Assembly (NCBI GenBank): GCA_016220045.1
Contig: JACRIP010000655.1
Location: 1-8,418 of the forward strand
Source: Planctomycetota bacterium
Lineage (GTDB): Bacteria; Planctomycetota; MHYJ01; WSZJ01; JACPWG01
Length of the DNA stretch: 8,418 nucleotides
Direction of reading: 5' to 3'
In this document: positions 5,628-8,418 of the stretch, in pieces
Layout: every line of letters begins with the position of its first letter
Numbering within the stretch: the stretch's first letter is position 1
Translations under genes and position numbers: made by a program
Notes under the pieces: generated by a model
Database searches by the model: none
What the model was told of the DNA's origin: nothing
What the model saw: the letters and a program-made list of their open reading frames with translations, nothing else

Positions 5628-7481
5628 ATGCAGCGCGCGACCGAAACCTCCCGCGGCATCCCCCGGTCCGGGCCGGGCGTGGTCGCCCATTCCACCCCGC
5701 GCACGGCGACACGGCAGATGGCTTCTCCGCTGGCGCCGGCGGTTCCGCCGCGGAAGGCGGGACAGGTCCGGGACGCGCACACGCGGCCCGCCTCTCCGGT
5801 GTCGGCCGCGGGATCACCCACGGTCCCGACGCGACGCGCGTCCCACCCGACCTCGACTCATGTCACCACTTCCTCGACCTCCACCCTGCGCCGTCGCCGG
5901 CGCGCCCGCGCGACCACCTCGATCGTCGGCACGCTCCTCGGTTCGGCGCTGGTGATGGGGATCGCCCTCTCCGTGCTGCTGCGTGACGGCGCGGGGGCGC
6001 GTTCGATCGCCCGCGCCACGCCCACCGCCACCGCCAGCCACGCGCCTCCCGCACCCGTACCGTCCCCCTCCCCCGCCGCAGCGGGGGAGGGCAGGGGTGG
6101 TGGTAGGTCCGAACTACCCTCCGCCTCCGCTCCCGCTGCTTCCTCCGTGTCCGCACCCGCACCGTCCCCCTCCCCCGCCGCAGCGCCCGGCGTGTCCGCA
6201 CCCGCACCGTCCCCCTCCCCCGCCGCAGCGCTCGGCGTGTCCGCACCCGCACCGTCCCCCTCCCCCGCCGCAGCGCTCGGCGTGTCCGCACCCGTTGGGT
6301 CCCCCTCCCCCGCCGCAGCGGGGGAGGGCAGGGGAGAGGGCAGGTCCGAACCACCCACGCCTTCCGCACCCCCCGCCGCCCCCGCCGAGCCGGTCCTCAC
6401 CTCGCTCGCCAGCGGCATCACCGTGGAGTCCGCGTCCTCCGCCGGCCGTGCGTCCCCCGCCGCGCCCGCCACGCCCTCCGGCGCCGCGACGCCCGGCGCC
6501 TCCGATCCGGTTACTACCCTACTCGCCCGCCTGGCCGCGGCCCGCACGCCCGCCGAACGCGCCCACGTCTACGACGCGCTCGCCGACTTCGGCGCCTCCG
6601 GTCGCGCCGCCCTGCGCGCCGCCCTCGCGGATCGCCGCGCCGCCCTTCTCGACCAGCTCCGGGAAACCCCCGACTTCGCCGCGGTCTTCCGCCTCCAGCG
6701 CGCCAAGCTCGACCTCTTCGAGGCGCGCGCCGAAGCCCTGCGCCGGATCGCCGACCGCGAACGCTACACCAAGCACGACGGCCAGCCCGAGATCGACGAA
6801 GCCCTCGCCGAGGTCGCTCGCGTCGCCGCCGTGCCCGGCCCTGCGCTCGCGCGCCCCGGCCCCGACGCCGCCACCCGCCTCGCCGAAACCGCCGACCTCG
6901 ACGCGCGCGCCCGCGCGCTCGGGGATTCGCCCCAGCGTCCACACTGGCTCGCGGTCCTCGCCCTCGCCGCCGCCCGCCCCGCCCCGCTGACCTGGCAGGA
7001 CTTCCCGCTGCCCTTCGAGACCTTCGATCTCGCCGCCGAAAACGCCCGCATTCTGACCGCCAACCTCGCCCTGCGCGACCGCATGACGCGCGACGAATGG
7101 GACTTCGTGGCCGACACCAACGCCTATCGCGTGCGCCTCGGCCGGCGCGCGCTGCGCATCAGCCTGGAATTGCGCGAAGCCGCCCGCGGTCACAGCCGGG
7201 AGATGGGCGAGCTCGACTACTTCAGCCACGACTCCCCGGTCCCCGCCCACGCCGGACCCGGCACGCGCGCACGCCTCGCGGGCTTCACCGGCCGCATCGT
7301 CGGCGAGGCCATCAGCGCCGGCAACCTCGACGGCCATCAGGAGTTTGCCGGACTCACGCACAGCGCCCCGCACCACCGCACGCTGCTCGCCTCGGTCTGG
7401 ACCTGCATCGGCGCCGGACGCGTGGGCGACCGCTGGACGATCAACTACGGCGCCGCGGAAGCGACGCAAGGCTCCCACTAG
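5628..7481 (+). CDS. Membrane-anchored CAP (SCP/PR-1) domain protein with palindrome-derived repeat linker
   Basis: This 617-residue protein has distinct zones. Residues 1-87 are Ser/Thr/Pro/Arg-rich and disordered. An Arg cluster (about 88-94) precedes one membrane segment (about 96-118, SIVGTLLGSALVMGIALSVLL), giving an N-in, C-out topology. Residues about 130-295 are a Pro/Ala/Ser linker with 15-residue tandem repeats. Residues about 295-480 are helical and charged. The CAP domain covers about 492-615: DTNAYRVRLGRRAL, ARGHSREM (His522), YFSHDS (His534), VGEAIS (Glu560), SAPHHRTLL (His583) and IGAGRVGDRW. The CAP fold's conserved His, Glu and His are kept, but the Trp of the usual W-x-x-S-P-G-H motif is absent. 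Bacterial CAP proteins are extracellular with poorly known biochemical roles. The start is uncertain: ATG 5628 has GGGG 8 nt upstream, ATG 5718 is an alternative, and the frame is open back to 5508. It is followed 17 bp later by the DUF7305-like gene, so the two probably form an operon. Confidence 0.83.
   Translation: MQRATETSRGIPRSGPGVVAHSTPRTATRQMASPLAPAVPPRKAGQVRDAHTRPASPVSAAGSPTVPTRRASHPTSTHVTTSSTSTLRRRRRARATTSIVGTLLGSALVMGIALSVLLRDGAGARSIARATPTATASHAPPAPVPSPSPAAAGEGRGGGRSELPSASAPAASSVSAPAPSPSPAAAPGVSAPAPSPSPAAALGVSAPAPSPSPAAALGVSAPVGSPSPAAAGEGRGEGRSEPPTPSAPPAAPAEPVLTSLASGITVESASSAGRASPAAPATPSGAATPGASDPVTTLLARLAAARTPAERAHVYDALADFGASGRAALRAALADRRAALLDQLRETPDFAAVFRLQRAKLDLFEARAEALRRIADRERYTKHDGQPEIDEALAEVARVAAVPGPALARPGPDAATRLAETADLDARARALGDSPQRPHWLAVLALAAARPAPLTWQDFPLPFETFDLAAENARILTANLALRDRMTRDEWDFVADTNAYRVRLGRRALRISLELREAARGHSREMGELDYFSHDSPVPAHAGPGTRARLAGFTGRIVGEAISAGNLDGHQEFAGLTHSAPHHRTLLASVWTCIGAGRVGDRWTINYGAAEATQGSH
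6066..6091. repeat. Perfect GC-rich palindrome, copy 1, inside the CAP gene
   Basis: The arms CCCTCCCCCGC (6066-6076) and GCGGGGGAGGG (6081-6091) are exact reverse complements around a CGCA loop and are followed by GCAGGGG. This pattern resembles the dispersed REP-like hairpins common between genes in many GC-rich bacteria. Here it is translated in frame as SPSPAAAGEGRG. The downstream flank AGGTCCGAAC is shared with copy 2. Confidence 0.75.
6147..6326 (+). repeat. 45-bp tandem repeats (four units) encoding 15-residue units
   Basis: Units begin with GTGTCCGC at 6147, 6192, 6237 and 6282, exactly 45 bp apart. The second and third are almost identical and the fourth diverges where it enters the full palindrome. 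Each encodes VSAPAPSPSPAAALG or a near variant. Every unit carries the left arm and loop of the palindrome but, except for the last, not the right arm, so the repeat is a truncated palindrome that was amplified. The period is a multiple of three, so copy-number change would keep the frame. Confidence 0.85.
6303..6328. repeat. Perfect GC-rich palindrome, copy 2, inside the CAP gene
   Basis: Same 11-bp arms and CGCA loop as copy 1 (arms 6303-6313 and 6318-6328), followed by GCAGGGGAGAGGG and then AGGTCCGAAC. It closes the tandem-repeat block. Copy 1, the half-copies and copy 2 together look like expansion from one inserted element. Confidence 0.75.
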
Positions 7482-7484
7482 CTT

Positions 7485-7490
7485 GGAGGA
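7485..7490 (+). promoter_or_regulatory. Strong Shine-Dalgarno of the DUF7305-like gene
   Basis: GGAGGA ends 8 nt before the ATG at 7499, four bases after the CAP gene's stop. It sets the start at 7499 rather than any earlier Met in the same open frame, where the upstream sequence is only the shadow of the CAP gene. Confidence 0.75.
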
Positions 7491-7498
7491 GACCCGTC

Positions 7499-8362
7499 AT
7501 GCTCTCCCGCCGTCCCACGTTGGCCCTCGCGGCCGGACTGGCCGCCTTCGCCGTCCTGCCTGCCCTCCGCCTCTTCTCCGATGACGTCGCCATCGTGCCC
7601 ATCTTCCCCTGGGCCACGCAGGCCATCTTCGGCGAGAAGGAGGTCACGATCGGCGGGTCCGCCATCGTGGACGGCATGGCCGGCGCCCCTGCCCCGGCGC
7701 GCTCCAACAAGCTCGTCACCGTCAAGAACGACGGACGAGTCGTAGGCGATGCCGTCAGCGGCGGTCTCGTCGCGCTGAAGAACAACGGCGTAGTCACCGG
7801 TAACGTGCTCGAGCACCAACCGCAGCTCGCCCTGCCCGCGGTCCTCGGCTCGATCAAGACCCGCGCGTTCAAGAACGACAACGCCACCATCGGCCTCACC
7901 GATCAGGGCACGGATCCCCTGATCGGAACCAAGTTCAAGATGAAAGACAACCAGACCATGACCCTGCCCTCCGGTCGCTACTACTTCACCGAGCTCTCCC
8001 TCGACGACAACGCCGTGCTCCGCATGGCCGGCACGACGACGATCTACCTCGACGGGCCGATGCGACTGAAAGGCAATTCCCACCTCAACGAAAACAACGA
8101 GTGCGTCCTCTTGCTGCTCTCCGCCGAGGGCCCGAGCCAGGACATGAAGATGTCCGGCGATTCGAAGGCCTGGGGCGGATTCTACGGCATGGCGACCGAC
8201 TTCAAGATGGGCGACAATGCGGAGCTCTTCGGCGCGGTCGCGGCACTCACCGTCACGCTGAACGGCACGTCGCGCCTGCACTTCCAGTCCGCCTTCAGGG
8301 ACACGCTGGGCTTCAAGATCGACACCGAGACCACCGACCCCACGAAGGTGTTCGACGACTAG
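7499..8362 (+). CDS. Secreted DUF7305-like, probably beta-helical repetitive protein
   Basis: This 287-residue protein has a short basic head (MLSRRPT) and a hydrophobic stretch (LALAAGLAAFAVLPALRLF, about 8-26), so it is probably exported. The rest is rich in Gly, Asn, Asp and Lys with regularly spaced strands: VTVKNDGRVVGDAV, VALKNNGVVTGNV, then LPSGRYYFTELSLDDNAVLRM, TTIYLDGPMRLKGNSHLN, WGGFYGMATDFKMGDNAELFGAVAALTVTLNGTSRLHF. The order GxYYFxxLxLxxNAxL, TxIYxDGxxxxxGNSxxN, FYGxxxAxxxxxxxNAxxxGAVxxxxxxxNGxxxxHF is what I know from DUF7305 domains in pilin-like and surface proteins; this is recognition by eye. A stacked beta-helix is the likely fold, with no enzymatic motif visible. Its base composition is less GC- and Ala/Arg-rich than its neighbours, fitting a strand-rich extracellular protein rather than transfer. 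It probably shares a transcript with the CAP gene. Confidence 0.88.
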   Translation: MLSRRPTLALAAGLAAFAVLPALRLFSDDVAIVPIFPWATQAIFGEKEVTIGGSAIVDGMAGAPAPARSNKLVTVKNDGRVVGDAVSGGLVALKNNGVVTGNVLEHQPQLALPAVLGSIKTRAFKNDNATIGLTDQGTDPLIGTKFKMKDNQTMTLPSGRYYFTELSLDDNAVLRMAGTTTIYLDGPMRLKGNSHLNENNECVLLLLSAEGPSQDMKMSGDSKAWGGFYGMATDFKMGDNAELFGAVAALTVTLNGTSRLHFQSAFRDTLGFKIDTETTDPTKVFDD

Positions 8363-8418
8363 GCCGCCAGCCGGCCGCCATACCCCGCTGGAGCCTGTCG
8401 CAGAAAGGCAGCGATTCG
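8363..8418 (+). other. Short 3' flank, no clear terminator
   Basis: CCAGC and GCTGG can pair across a 15-nt loop just after the stop, but the stem is short and no T-run follows within the window. A terminator may lie beyond the edge. Confidence 0.3.

Noticed and set aside
6147..6326. CRISPR array
   Set aside because: The 45-bp units are directly adjacent and nearly identical through their whole length, with no unique spacers. They are in frame inside a gene, and no cas gene is present.
5983..6990. Extremely proline-rich plus-strand open frame and its minus-strand counterparts over the CAP gene
   Set aside because: They are frame shadows of the C-rich repeat region. The CAP frame alone carries a membrane segment and conserved CAP motifs.

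Overview
The window is very GC-rich (roughly 70% or more in the genes; 55-63% by hand count in parts of the one long gap). It encodes six protein genes, five of which look exported. I see no rRNA, tRNA, CRISPR array, transposase or phage gene. The host is probably a GC-rich bacterium with a large secreted or surface proteome. A member of Planctomycetota or a similar phylum is my tentative guess, from the composition, the alanine/proline-rich exported proteins, and a CAP-domain protein whose helical middle part reminds me of planctomycete CAP proteins. No phylogenetic marker is present.

Layout, left to right. (1) Positions 2-559 (+): the 3' part of an unrecognised, mostly helical, soluble protein. 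It overlaps by ATGA with (2) 559-1599 (+), an exported or membrane-anchored BNR-repeat beta-propeller. (3) 1600-1771: a convergent gap with three short simple-sequence repeats in a row, the last running into the stop codon of the next gene. (4) 1772-3319 (-): an exported protein with three tandem PsbP/DUF1795-like modules. (5) 3458-4933 (-): an exported polysaccharide-deacetylase (NodB-fold) protein with its own Shine-Dalgarno and a recognisable sigma70-type promoter. It probably heads an operon that includes gene 4. (6) 4990-5627: a divergent, lower-GC gap with no gene. (7) 5628-7481 (+): a membrane-anchored CAP (SCP/PR-1) domain protein with a proline-rich linker built from 45-bp tandem repeats and two perfect GC-rich palindromes. 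(8) 7499-8362 (+): a signal-peptide protein of the repetitive, probably beta-helical DUF7305 type, 17 bp downstream and led by a strong Shine-Dalgarno.

How the genes relate: there are three likely transcription units, 1-2 (+), 5 then 4 (-) and 7-8 (+). All three supply envelope or extracellular proteins: a propeller, a carbohydrate-esterase-like protein, PsbP-like modules, a CAP protein and a beta-helix protein. Nothing here forms a recognised pathway. The most unusual structure is the palindrome and repeat cluster expressed in frame inside the CAP protein. I found no convincing evidence of a new multi-gene system; the CAP plus DUF7305 pair is the best candidate for a conserved functional unit.
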